This document shows positions 34,060 to 40,628 of a stretch of DNA of 48,079 bases, piece after piece. The notes below the pieces were generated by a model. It worked only from the letters and a program-made list of their open reading frames with translations. It ran no database searches and was not told the DNA's origin. The position numbers were made by a program, and so were the translations under genes. The first letter of the stretch is position 1. Every line of letters starts with the position of its first letter. Location of the stretch: positions 1-48,079 of the forward strand of contig CAIWSB010000082.1 in the NCBI GenBank assembly GCA_903915225.1, read 5' to 3'. The stretch comes from an uncultured Candidatus Woesearchaeota archaeon. Its GTDB lineage: Archaea; Nanobdellota; Nanobdellia; Woesearchaeales; B29-G15.

Positions 34060-34979
34060 TATTCCTTAAACTCAACATCATCAATTATCCCGTCAGAATC
34101 CCGGTCAAGCCCTTCCACAACCCGAGCCATTACCTCGGGCTTAAAGCGGTTGCCTTGTGCAACCTCATCAAAATGCTTTATCATGGCGATGATTGCAGCA
34201 CGAGTTCCGGAGTGGCGCTTGCCTGCAACAACAAGAATGCTGGAGTCTTGATTGAACGGATTTTTTGCCTTTTCAACTACCCCCATCTCATCTTCTGGGT
34301 AGCTCTTGCCAGTTATGCTGGATTTTATTGAGAGTGTTTCTCCACGTTCAAATTGGATTTTGAGGGCACTGTTGACCTTTTCAGTCACCTTATTGACAAT
34401 AGGGCCACCAATGCAAATCAGGTTTTTTGTTAAATCTGTCTCGGTTACCTCTGTGTCCAGCTTCACGTTTGGCTTTGGGACGTAGTTGAGGAACGTGCCT
34501 ATCAGTAGCCCAAGGTCAATTCCGTAATAGCCGTCCCTGCTCCTGGCTTTGTCAGGACCGTGTGGGTCTGGAGAGCCTGTAATAATAATGGCATTTAACA
34601 CACCGTTGTCTACAAAAGGTGTGAAGAAATTGCTTGGCTCTTTTAGGTCTAGCATTCTGGGTGAAACCTCGTAGTCGCAGAACCTGAAAAAGAAGGCTTT
34701 CTTGGAGAGCCGGTAGTATTTTGCATAGGAGCCAAGTATCTTTTCAGTGCGGGATTGGACAATAATCCCCAGCTTCTCCATGTGCCGGATGTGGTAATAG
34801 ATTTTCTGCTCATGCTGCTTCAAAAGGTGTCCAATTTGCTTTGGGTAGAGCTCCTTGTCCTTGAGCAGTTCAGCTATCCTAAAGACAAGCTCAGAGTTGA
34901 GATGACGTAGCTCCCTTGGCGAGACCTCTTCAGCGGGGAGTGTCAAAACCTGGTTACGGTCTTTTTGGATTAGTTGCAT
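34059..34979 (-). CDS. winged-helix protein with S-layer-like domain and terminal Ca-binding motif
   Basis: 306 residues. Residues about 20-85 form a winged helix (LYPKQIGHLLKQHEQKIYYHIRHMEKLGIIVQS). The middle (NAIIITGSPDPHGPDKARSRDGYYGIDLGLLIG, ICIGGPIVNKVTEKVN) resembles the S-layer-associated domain seen in archaeal S-layer proteins and in some predicted regulators; there is no signal or membrane helix, so it is cytoplasmic. The C-terminus DRDSDGIIDDVEF is an EF-hand/dockerin-type loop. It shares a transcript with the radical SAM gene. A TTG at 35012 could extend it, but GGTGGG before the ATG and the TATA (CTTTTTATTAC, 35022-35034) favour 34979. Confidence 0.8.
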   Translation of the reverse strand: MQLIQKDRNQVLTLPAEEVSPRELRHLNSELVFRIAELLKDKELYPKQIGHLLKQHEQKIYYHIRHMEKLGIIVQSRTEKILGSYAKYYRLSKKAFFFRFCDYEVSPRMLDLKEPSNFFTPFVDNGVLNAIIITGSPDPHGPDKARSRDGYYGIDLGLLIGTFLNYVPKPNVKLDTEVTETDLTKNLICIGGPIVNKVTEKVNSALKIQFERGETLSIKSSITGKSYPEDEMGVVEKAKNPFNQDSSILVVAGKRHSGTRAAIIAMIKHFDEVAQGNRFKPEVMARVVEGLDRDSDGIIDDVEFKE

Positions 34980-35054
34980 AGCCCACCAAAATCTTTTTGT
35001 AGCAGTATTCAAACCCGAATTGTAATAAAAAGGTTTCTATCTTACGAGTTCCAA

Positions 35055-35175
35055 TCGGAGTTAATATAGCTGCAATACTGGCGCTGGCCGGCCGGGTGGC
35101 GCCCCCTACGGGGTGGCCGGCGAGCCCGGTGGAACAACGGGCGACAGCTGCCAGTAGTATTGCTGCAATCACAAT
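35055..35175 (+). ncRNA. candidate structured small RNA, related to 1748-1827
   Basis: GC-rich intergenic island in AT-rich surroundings. An outer stem can form between GCAATAC 35072-35078 and GTATTGC 35157-35163 (or TACTGGC 35076-35082 with GCCAGTA 35150-35156). Inside, GCCGGCC 35087-35093 pairs with GGCCGGC 35115-35121, capped by CCCC-TAC-GGGG 35103-35113. GCGACAGCTGCCAG at 35141-35154 and the following 15 bases match the 1785-1813 locus at 25 of 29 positions. The TATA-like AATAAAAAGG (35024-35033) also serves the leftward gene. No RNA family is recognised; transcription is inferred. Confidence 0.45.
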
Positions 35176-35254
35176 TGTGGATAGAATTTAAGAAAAAGTT
35201 TAAATTTTATTGAAAAAGAAATTCCTATCACTATGGAAAAGAAAGCCGGAGGAT

Positions 35255-35530
35255 TTACAGCTGATCAGCAATCTGGGAGATGTGCTCAGCCACTTTTTCC
35301 CCTTTCTTTGTCAGCTTGAGCAGCTTAATCCTTCCCTGCTTTGCGAACTCAATCAACCCTGCCTTATTCATCTGTTGGAGAATCTTCACAACATGCGAAT
35401 AGGTGCAGTTGATCTCTTTGGCTAGTGAAGAAGCGTAGACCTCTTGCTTGTTCTCAAGAAGTCCCAGAAGCATCAGTGCTGGCTTCCTTCTAAAGAACAC
35501 ATTAAATATCTTTTTCTCTCGACCAAGCAT
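35255..35530 (-). CDS. small winged-helix (MarR-like) regulator
   Basis: 91 residues, a single winged helix: ALMLLGLLENKQEVYASSLAKEINCTYSHVVKILQQMNKAGLIEFAKQGRIKLLKLTKKGEKVAEHI. DNA recognition helix is TYSHVVKILQQM. No ligand domain. A TATA (GTATATAAAG on the minus strand, 35579-35588) gives a leader of about 25 bases that contains GGGGGGG just before the ATG, so it is one of the few genes here with a strong ribosome-binding site. The TATA lies at the end of the next upstream winged-helix gene. Target unknown. Confidence 0.88.
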   Translation of the reverse strand: MLGREKKIFNVFFRRKPALMLLGLLENKQEVYASSLAKEINCTYSHVVKILQQMNKAGLIEFAKQGRIKLLKLTKKGEKVAEHISQIADQL

Positions 35531-35577
35531 CCTAAACCCCCCCTCTAAATTACTAGCGTTTGGAAGTATCTATTCCT

Positions 35578-36105
35578 TTATATACTTTTCCATAGCACCT
35601 TTTTGCGCTGAGGGTAGAGCCCCATGGCAGACATCTGGTCAAATTGCTCAAGGGAGAAAGAGAGATGGCGTACTGAGAATCCAAACTCTGATTTCACCCT
35701 CTCAGCAGCACGGTGAACTTCATCCCTGTTGGCCTCACCGATTATAATTATATTGGCATATTCTGGCTGGCGATCGCCATAGAGCAGCATTGTCTTGATG
35801 CCAGATATGTCCTTAATTAATGACACAAATCTCTCTATGGGGTCTTTTGAGGTTAGGTTCTCAAGGAGTTTCACCCGTTCGTTATCAGAAAGCTGGTAAA
35901 ACTTGAAGCGGTTGATTGTATTTACATTTAGGATACCCAATTGAACTAACCGGTTAATAATCCGGTAGGTCGTGGTTGGGCTGACCTGGCATTTTGAGGC
36001 CACTTCCCTTAGATAAAACTGGGTGCTCTTGTTTTCCAGGAAGAGGGAAATGATAGCCATGAGCTTTTTATCAAAAAGCTCGCCAAGGAATTTGGAGTCT
36101 TCCAT
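35578..36105 (-). CDS. winged-helix regulator with nucleotidyltransferase-like C-terminal domain
   Basis: 175 residues. Residues 1-80 are a winged helix (STQFYLREVASKCQVSPTTTYRIINRLVQLGILNVN). Residues 90-150 (VSLIKDISGIKTMLLYGDRQPEYANIIIIGEANRDEVHRAAERVKSEF) resemble the MNT-type nucleotidyltransferase fold often fused to archaeal winged helices, but the catalytic GS...DxD is reduced to YGDRQPEYANI, so it is unlikely to transfer nucleotides and may sense a ligand. The TATA (GTATAAATAC on the minus strand, 36128-36137) is 27 bases before the ATG, and a 27-bp palindrome adjoins it, suggesting that this protein or a neighbour regulates the gene. Confidence 0.82.
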   Translation of the reverse strand: MEDSKFLGELFDKKLMAIISLFLENKSTQFYLREVASKCQVSPTTTYRIINRLVQLGILNVNTINRFKFYQLSDNERVKLLENLTSKDPIERFVSLIKDISGIKTMLLYGDRQPEYANIIIIGEANRDEVHRAAERVKSEFGFSVRHLSFSLEQFDQMSAMGLYPQRKKVLWKSI

Positions 36106-36142
36106 TGGATTTTGGAAGAATTAGGTGGTATTTATACTTTTT

Positions 36143-36169
36143 CATTTTTGGAACATTGTTTCAAAAATG
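36143..36169. promoter_or_regulatory. 27-bp near-perfect palindrome next to the TATA of the winged-helix gene
   Basis: Arms CATTTTTG (36143-36150) and CAAAAATG (36162-36169) are perfect; the inner GAACA/TGTTT continues the symmetry, leaving only one mismatched symmetric pair plus the central base out of 27. Its inner edge is 5 bases upstream of the TATA at 36128-36137, touching the BRE position. Likely binding site of a dimeric regulator, probably the winged-helix product itself. Confidence 0.7.
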
Positions 36170-36207
36170 GAATATCTATCTAACAAAAGAATATCTGAGT
36201 TGCAGAA

Positions 36208-36954
36208 TCAGGCGAAGCTGTTCAATGTCTCTTCTTCCATAAAGTGCAGCTTTCCCGGGATAATCAAGCAATGGGGCTGCTCAGAAAACTTGGCAGTTAA
36301 CAGTGCGCTAGGGGTTGCGTATCTTATCACAGCGTCGGGAAGTCCCAGGCTGCTGCAGCCCACCCATTTTTCAGTCTTTGATAGGTCATTGCCTTTGAAC
36401 TCCTGCTCCATTTTGAGGAGGAGCTCAACAGCCTCTTTAACGGTCATGAGTCCCTTGCCCTCCTGGTAAACATCGAGGAGAATGAGGGTATGCAGCCCGA
36501 TTTCCCGGTTATGTTTGATGCCCTCGTAGACTGACTTTGCAGGGTTCCCGCGAGGGAGGCTGACTGTGCGCCCGAACTTATATCCCTGGAGCCCCGTGTC
36601 TAGGATAGCATTCAAAACAGAGGCATTGTGAAGCACCCTAAATTTAACATTTGCTGCACGCATCCTCTGCAAAAGCTCGATATGGGTTGTCGCGAATAGG
36701 GGATCACCCAAAACAAGGAGTGCGATATTGGTTTTCTTTGCTTCCTTGACTAACTTCTCAGACTCCTCCAGCTCTGTTCTGGTGATTGGTATTATTCTTT
36801 TCTTGAGGAAGTCACCGAGCTCATCCACGCTAAGTTGCAAACGATTTGTATATACTTCAATATATACATTCTTGGCTCCGTGGATGCACTCAAGCCCCGC
36901 AAGCGTGATGTCTTTGGGCGGGTTGAGTCCGATGCCAACGAGGGAGAATGCCAT
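36208..36954 (-). CDS. dphB: diphthine synthase
   Basis: SAM-dependent methyltransferase that forms diphthine on the His of elongation factor 2, second step of diphthamide synthesis; 248 residues, normal for archaea. Motifs: SLVGIGLNPPKDITLAGLE at the N-terminus, LVLGDPLFATTHIEL, VLHNASVLNAILDTGLQGYKFGRTVSLPR and the C-terminal HCLIIPGKLHFMEEETL. These are hallmarks of the DphB/tetrapyrrole-methylase fold. TATA (TTTTTTATATTC on the minus strand, 36977-36988) is 27 bases before the ATG, so leaderless. Dph2 and Dph6 are not in the window. Confidence 0.95.
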   Translation of the reverse strand: MAFSLVGIGLNPPKDITLAGLECIHGAKNVYIEVYTNRLQLSVDELGDFLKKRIIPITRTELEESEKLVKEAKKTNIALLVLGDPLFATTHIELLQRMRAANVKFRVLHNASVLNAILDTGLQGYKFGRTVSLPRGNPAKSVYEGIKHNREIGLHTLILLDVYQEGKGLMTVKEAVELLLKMEQEFKGNDLSKTEKWVGCSSLGLPDAVIRYATPSALLTAKFSEQPHCLIIPGKLHFMEEETLNSFA

Positions 36955-37268
36955 TTGATGAAATAAAAATTAAGAATATAAAAAACTTGTTGTTAGAGGT
37001 GCAACTGGCAAAATTCGAAAAATTTAAATATAAGTTGCACTATAGTACTTTTTGGGTTTTGGAAAAAATTTTTAAGCTAAGAAAAATTGTTCTGATTTAA
37101 CCTTGGAAGGGTTAAATCAATTGGGTTTTTGGGTTATTTGGAAAAGGTTGAATTGTTCTAAAGGAAAGAGTTACAAACCGCTTATTTAATTATTTTGGTT
37201 CTGTAAAATATACTTTCCAAACTATATATTACGATAAAAAATATAACTGCAAAAAGGGGGTAAAGAAA
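36955..37268. promoter_or_regulatory. intergenic control region between dphB and ftsZ
   Basis: 314 bases without a gene, AT-rich. It holds: the leftward dphB TATA (36977-36988); an 8-bp inverted repeat GTGCAACT 36999-37006 / AGTTGCAC 37033-37040 enclosing a rightward TATA-like AATTTAAATATA; a 10-bp hairpin TGATTTAACC 37093-37102 / GGTTAAATCA 37110-37119; near-identical direct repeats at 37049-37066 and 37126-37145, both starting TTTTTGGGTT and ending GGAAAA, that flank the hairpin; a second TATA (ACTATATATTA, 37221-37231); and GGGGG at 37256-37260, placed as ribosome-binding site for ftsZ. The second TATA fits a leader of about 20 bases. Confidence 0.6.
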
Positions 37269-38333
37269 ATGGATTTTGTGGTGGGGAACAAAAATTACGA
37301 AAACAAATTTGAAGAAATGGATATAGGACAGGCAAACATCAAGGTCATTGGCTGCGGCGGTGCAGGCAACAACATGGTGTCCTGGCTCTACAAGAAGGGA
37401 ATAAAGGGAGCTGAGATTATTGCCTGTAACACAGACCAGCAGCATCTCAACATAAGTGAGTCTGATAAAAAATTCCTGCTGGGCAGGGATTGCACAAAAG
37501 GCCTTGGATGCGGTGGCTTCCCTGAGCGAGGTGCTGAGGCGACCAAAGAGTCACTGCAGGAAGTCAAGGACTCCCTTAAGGGGGCAGACATGGTTTTTGT
37601 CTGCGCAGGCATGGGAGGCGGAACAGGAACAGGTGGAGCACCTGTTATTGCCAAGCTTGCTAAGGAATCAAATGCCATCGTGATTGGCACAGTGACCATG
37701 CCTTTCAAGATTGAAAGGGCAAGGGTTGACAAGGCGGAATACGGGCTGCAGCAGCTGAGGCAGGTTTCAGACACTGTTATTGTAATAGACAACAACCGCC
37801 TTGTCCAGATTGCAGGTAATTTGCCAGTCCAGCAAGCCTTTGCTGTGGCCAACGAACTGATTGCCACCATGATTAAGGGAATTGTTGAGACAATTGCAAT
37901 CCCAAGCCTGGTGAACCTGGATTATGCAGATGTAAAGGCAATTATGACCAACGGCGGTGTTGCTGCCATTGGTGTGGGCTCATCAGACACCAACAACAGG
38001 GTTGAGGAGGCTGTTCACAGTGCACTCTCAAACCCACTCCTGGACATTGATTACAGGGGGGCAACTGGGGCTTTAATCCACGTTTGCGGAGGCCCGGACA
38101 TGACGCTCGATGAAATCAACAGGATTGGTGAGCTAGTCACAAACTCCCTGGATGAGGACGCCAACGTTATATGGGGCGCCAGAATCAGGGAGGACATGAA
38201 AGGAAAGATAACTGTCATGACTATCATGACAGGTGTCAAATCACCATGGATCCTGGGCAGGTCCCAGACGCCAGTGGCCCGAGTTGAATCAAGGGAACTG
38301 GACGATGACCTGGGAATAGAGATCCTGAAGTAG
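37269..38333 (+). CDS. ftsZ: cell division protein FtsZ, paralogue B
   Basis: 354 residues. GTP site IKVIGCGGAGNN, tubulin signature GMGGGTGTGGAPVIA, T7 loop NLDYADVKAIM. It polymerises with GTP at the division plane. Compared with the copy at 17560 it has a 15-residue N-terminal extension and an acidic C-terminal end (ELDDDLGIEILK) after a short linker; such a conserved hydrophobic-acidic tail is where membrane tethers such as SepF bind in archaea, so this copy is the better candidate for anchoring. Assignment to FtsZ1 or FtsZ2 needs a tree. Monocistronic, with a GGGGG leader like the other copy and a strong terminator structure after it. Confidence 0.95.
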   Translation: MDFVVGNKNYENKFEEMDIGQANIKVIGCGGAGNNMVSWLYKKGIKGAEIIACNTDQQHLNISESDKKFLLGRDCTKGLGCGGFPERGAEATKESLQEVKDSLKGADMVFVCAGMGGGTGTGGAPVIAKLAKESNAIVIGTVTMPFKIERARVDKAEYGLQQLRQVSDTVIVIDNNRLVQIAGNLPVQQAFAVANELIATMIKGIVETIAIPSLVNLDYADVKAIMTNGGVAAIGVGSSDTNNRVEEAVHSALSNPLLDIDYRGATGALIHVCGGPDMTLDEINRIGELVTNSLDEDANVIWGARIREDMKGKITVMTIMTGVKSPWILGRSQTPVARVESRELDDDLGIEILK

Positions 38334-38349
38334 AGGCATATTCGTTCTC

Positions 38350-38437
38350 TGCCTTCATTGACCAACCACCCCCAACCAACACTTGAGTTCAAATGAAGGC
38401 AATTAATTTGTCTTCATTGCCGGGAAAACCGGCAATG
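38350..38437 (+). terminator. terminator hairpin with alternative upstream stems after ftsZ
   Basis: Hairpin CATTGCCGG 38415-38423, loop GAAAA, CCGGCAATG 38429-38437, followed by T-tracts at 38442-38448 and 38450-38457: a clear intrinsic-type terminator for ftsZ. Upstream, TGCCTTCATT 38350-38359 pairs with AATGAAGGCA 38392-38401, and AATGAAG 38392-38398 can pair instead with CTTCATT 38412-38418, which would break both neighbours. Confidence 0.75.
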
Positions 38438-38474
38438 GAGATTTTTTTATTTTTTTTAGAATATGTGCGGGAGT

Positions 38475-39185
38475 TTAACTCTTAATGAATTTTAATATGT
38501 CTTCTTTGCTGGTCTTAACGCCATACTGCCAGAAATCCAGCGCTATATTCTTGGCATCCCGCTCCAGGAGTTCATTGAACAAGGGGTTTGTGTTCATGGT
38601 GGCATGGGAGAAATCTATCAAAACAGGGCGTTCCCGGTGGTTGAGGATGTTGAACCGGGACAGGTCGCCATGGGTGTAACCCTTTTGGAACAGCGCTTTC
38701 ATGTTCTCAATGGTCTTCTGAAAAAAGGCTTCCGGATTCTTTGGCGGGGCGTCCTTTAGCATTGGCGCGGGCTCATCTTTCCCACCAATATAGCTCATTA
38801 CCAGAATATTGGAGAGAAACTTAATTGGCTTTGGTGCAGACATTTTTGCATCAGCAGCTATGAGAAGGTTCCTAAACTCACGCTGAACCCAGGCGAAAAT
38901 GACCTTACGGCGGCGATGCAGAACACCTATGAATCTTGGGTCTGACCTGATGTATTCGTACATACGATTGAAGTTGGCAGTCTCTAGCCTGTAAACCTTA
39001 AGGCAGACCCGTTCACCTTGCTCGTTCTCTGCAAAGAAGATATTTGCCTCCTTACCAATCTTGCCAGTGCTAAGTGTTCCCTCCAGAAAGCATCCCTTCT
39101 GTGAAAGGCTCACCAGGTTGGCGAGGGTGAAATTGTCAAACACATCGCCAAAAGTCTTGAACTTCTCCTTGCCGATCTTGCCCAT
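38475..39185 (-). CDS. rio1: RIO1-type atypical protein kinase
   Basis: 236 residues. RIO kinases act late in small ribosomal subunit maturation. The P-loop is STGKIGKEANIFFA (RIO1 has STGKEANVY; here two residues are inserted), followed by CLKVYRLETANFNRMYEYIRSDPRF. The catalytic loop is THGDLSRFNIL and the metal loop LIDFSHAT. No N-terminal winged helix, so RIO1 rather than RIO2. The insertion in the P-loop is unusual and could reflect alignment or a lineage trait. TATA (GTTTTATAAAGC on the minus strand, 39206-39217) is 26 bases before the ATG. Converges on the ftsZ terminator. Confidence 0.9.
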   Translation of the reverse strand: MGKIGKEKFKTFGDVFDNFTLANLVSLSQKGCFLEGTLSTGKIGKEANIFFAENEQGERVCLKVYRLETANFNRMYEYIRSDPRFIGVLHRRRKVIFAWVQREFRNLLIAADAKMSAPKPIKFLSNILVMSYIGGKDEPAPMLKDAPPKNPEAFFQKTIENMKALFQKGYTHGDLSRFNILNHRERPVLIDFSHATMNTNPLFNELLERDAKNIALDFWQYGVKTSKEDILKFIKS

Positions 39186-39209
39186 GGGGATATTAAACCC
39201 ACGGTTGCT

Positions 39210-39797
39210 TTATAAAACTTTTTCCAAGAACTTTTTTACTCGGTCGCTAAGGCTGCTTCCTGAAGAGCTTTGGAGATTTATTCCAAACATCTCCAGGGTA
39301 TTTCTGTACATTTGCTCATCAACAAAGAACATGAAACCATTGTCCAATTCCAGCCAGCCACGAATTCGATTGAAATACTCTTTCCCCTCTAAAGATTCCC
39401 TTAACCCGCAGAATTCTTTAAGGTTGAATTCCCTCTCGTTCTCAGCCAGCTGTGTAATCACCTGTTGAACCGACTGTTCAAGCCCTTTTTCGCACACATA
39501 GTAAACATGTTTAGGAGGCTGATAAGCATCCCCCACTCCAGGGACAATGCCCGTGCTGGCTCTGTTTGCCATGCTGTATGCCCTTATTTTTTCCAAAGCC
39601 GCTGGGACTGCACCCCACTCAAACTCGGCAGACCCCATGTAGTCAAAATCCCAAATCTTGGACAGCAACTCAGCGGCGTTCCTATTCAATCCTCCATGTG
39701 CATATCCGCCACCAAAAGAAAATGGATTTGGAGATCCTATTGGCTTATTCAGCCTTTGAATCAGATGGGTTCTATTTTGCAGCGTTTTTTGTTTCAT
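39210..39797 (-). CDS. hypothetical protein with DYMGSAEFEWGA motif
   Basis: 195 residues, soluble. The stretch FSFGGGYAHGGLNRNAAELLSKIWDFDYMGSAEFEWGAVPAAL is striking and matches a motif I have seen in hypothetical proteins of phages and diverse microbes, but I cannot name a family. The middle has YYVCEKG and a long helix around LAENEREFNLKEFCGLRESLEGKEYF; the C-terminus is basic and helical. TATA (TCTTTTAAGC on the minus strand, near 39820-39829) is 27 bases before the ATG. Stop and the next gene's TATA region are adjacent (rio1 downstream). Possible mobile-element origin is inference only. Confidence 0.7.
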   Translation of the reverse strand: MKQKTLQNRTHLIQRLNKPIGSPNPFSFGGGYAHGGLNRNAAELLSKIWDFDYMGSAEFEWGAVPAALEKIRAYSMANRASTGIVPGVGDAYQPPKHVYYVCEKGLEQSVQQVITQLAENEREFNLKEFCGLRESLEGKEYFNRIRGWLELDNGFMFFVDEQMYRNTLEMFGINLQSSSGSSLSDRVKKFLEKVL

Positions 39798-39909
39798 CGC
39801 TAGAAGAAATGTAAGGCTTGCTTAAAAGATTTATTTAATTCGCCCACTTTGTAGTTTATAAATAACTTTTGTGGATTAAGGTAAAGAATAAATCTTTCCT
39901 CGATGATCC

Positions 39910-40308
39910 TCAATCTTTTTTGGGAATTTCCTCTAGGATATATTGCGGCTCCCTCTTGATTAAGTCATCAAGGCTAAGTTCAGATGGCCACTCAATTTTT
40001 GATTCCTCTCCTTTATTATAGGCGAGAATCCCATAAAATCGGGAAAACAGGGCTGCCCCATATAGATACGACTTGTCACTTGGAAGCTTGCCACAATTCA
40101 TGCAACCATCAATTATTCTCTTGTTTAAATTCAGAAGCTCAGGGCGAATTGAGCCTTGTTTTCCTGCCAGCTGGGAAACAACAAAGCTTGGCAAGTCAGT
40201 TCCAAATGAGATTCTTAGGCGTTTGTCCTCTTTATTTGCAGCTTGGTGCTTCTCAACTATTGTGTCCAAAAATGCGCAATATTCCCCATAGGTTTTTCTA
40301 GAGTCCAT
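39910..40308 (-). CDS. hypothetical protein
   Basis: 132 residues, soluble, no recognised family. Features: SRKTYGEYCAFLDTIVEKHQAANKEDKRLRISFGTDLPSFVVSQLAG, then a CMNCGKLPSDKSYLYGAALFSRFYG region with one CxxC, and an acidic C-terminus. The frame extends to 40395, but GGGGGG lies 5 bases before the ATG at 40308 and the extension is hydrophobic and AT-encoded without homology, so I start at 40308. About 110 bases separate it from the next gene; a symmetric TATA (GTTTATAAATAAC) there has no assigned gene. Confidence 0.65.
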   Translation of the reverse strand: MDSRKTYGEYCAFLDTIVEKHQAANKEDKRLRISFGTDLPSFVVSQLAGKQGSIRPELLNLNKRIIDGCMNCGKLPSDKSYLYGAALFSRFYGILAYNKGEESKIEWPSELSLDDLIKREPQYILEEIPKKD

Positions 40309-40424
40309 ATTAATCCCCCCCAAGTTAGTAATTGCCCGAAAAATAAAAACCTGCCGGATTACCGTCCAAAAAACCCCCAAAATTAGACCATCCAAAAACT
40401 ATTTAAACAGCCAATCATTTATGA

Positions 40425-40512
40425 GAAATGGCCCGACACAAGAGAGTGTCTAAGGGAGCTTACGAGCTAATCAAGCCATGAGCTTAGAGGTTAGTGGTGC
40501 GGGCTTCATTTC
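40425..40512 (+). ncRNA. candidate structured RNA in the dnaG leader
   Basis: A closed fold: GAAATGGCCCG (40425-40435) pairs with CGGGC (40500-40504), a TT bulge, then CATTTC (40507-40512), an 11-bp base stem. Inside are ACAC/GTGT around AAGAGA, and CTAAG/CTTAG enclosing AGCT-TACG-AGCT. A TATA (CTATTTAAAC, 40399-40408) puts the transcript start at about 40425-40429, exactly where the stem begins. dnaG starts 117 bases further on, with a strong GGAGGT. It is either a separate small RNA of about 90 bases or a 5'-leader element. Not a tRNA, 5S, SRP or RNase P RNA by eye. Confidence 0.5.
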
Positions 40513-40628
40513 ATATTCACTAGGCAAGCATCATGATCACACAATTCATTATCCATTTTTGGAAATCACCTGAGTAAATTTGCTTGTTCTTCGCGGATAT
40601 GAAACAAACGAGATGGAGGTAGATTCCG

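Noticed and set aside
34954-35172. 72-residue minus-strand frame across the GC-rich island
   Set aside because: It runs through nested perfect palindromes and into the start of the next gene; composition is set by the repeats and no homology is apparent.
39850-39870. Promoter GTTTATAAATAAC with a rightward transcript
   Set aside because: The box is symmetric and no gene or structured RNA follows on the plus strand; it would only give antisense to the gene at 39910.
40425-40512. A tRNA with an intron at the dnaG leader
   Set aside because: Size and closing stem are tRNA-like, but there is no TTCRA T-loop, no D-arm GG and no anticodon arm.
40530-40575. Box C/D guide RNA (ATGATCA ... CTGA)
   Set aside because: The C-box-like sequence deviates from RTGATGA and no C'/D' pair or terminal stem is visible.
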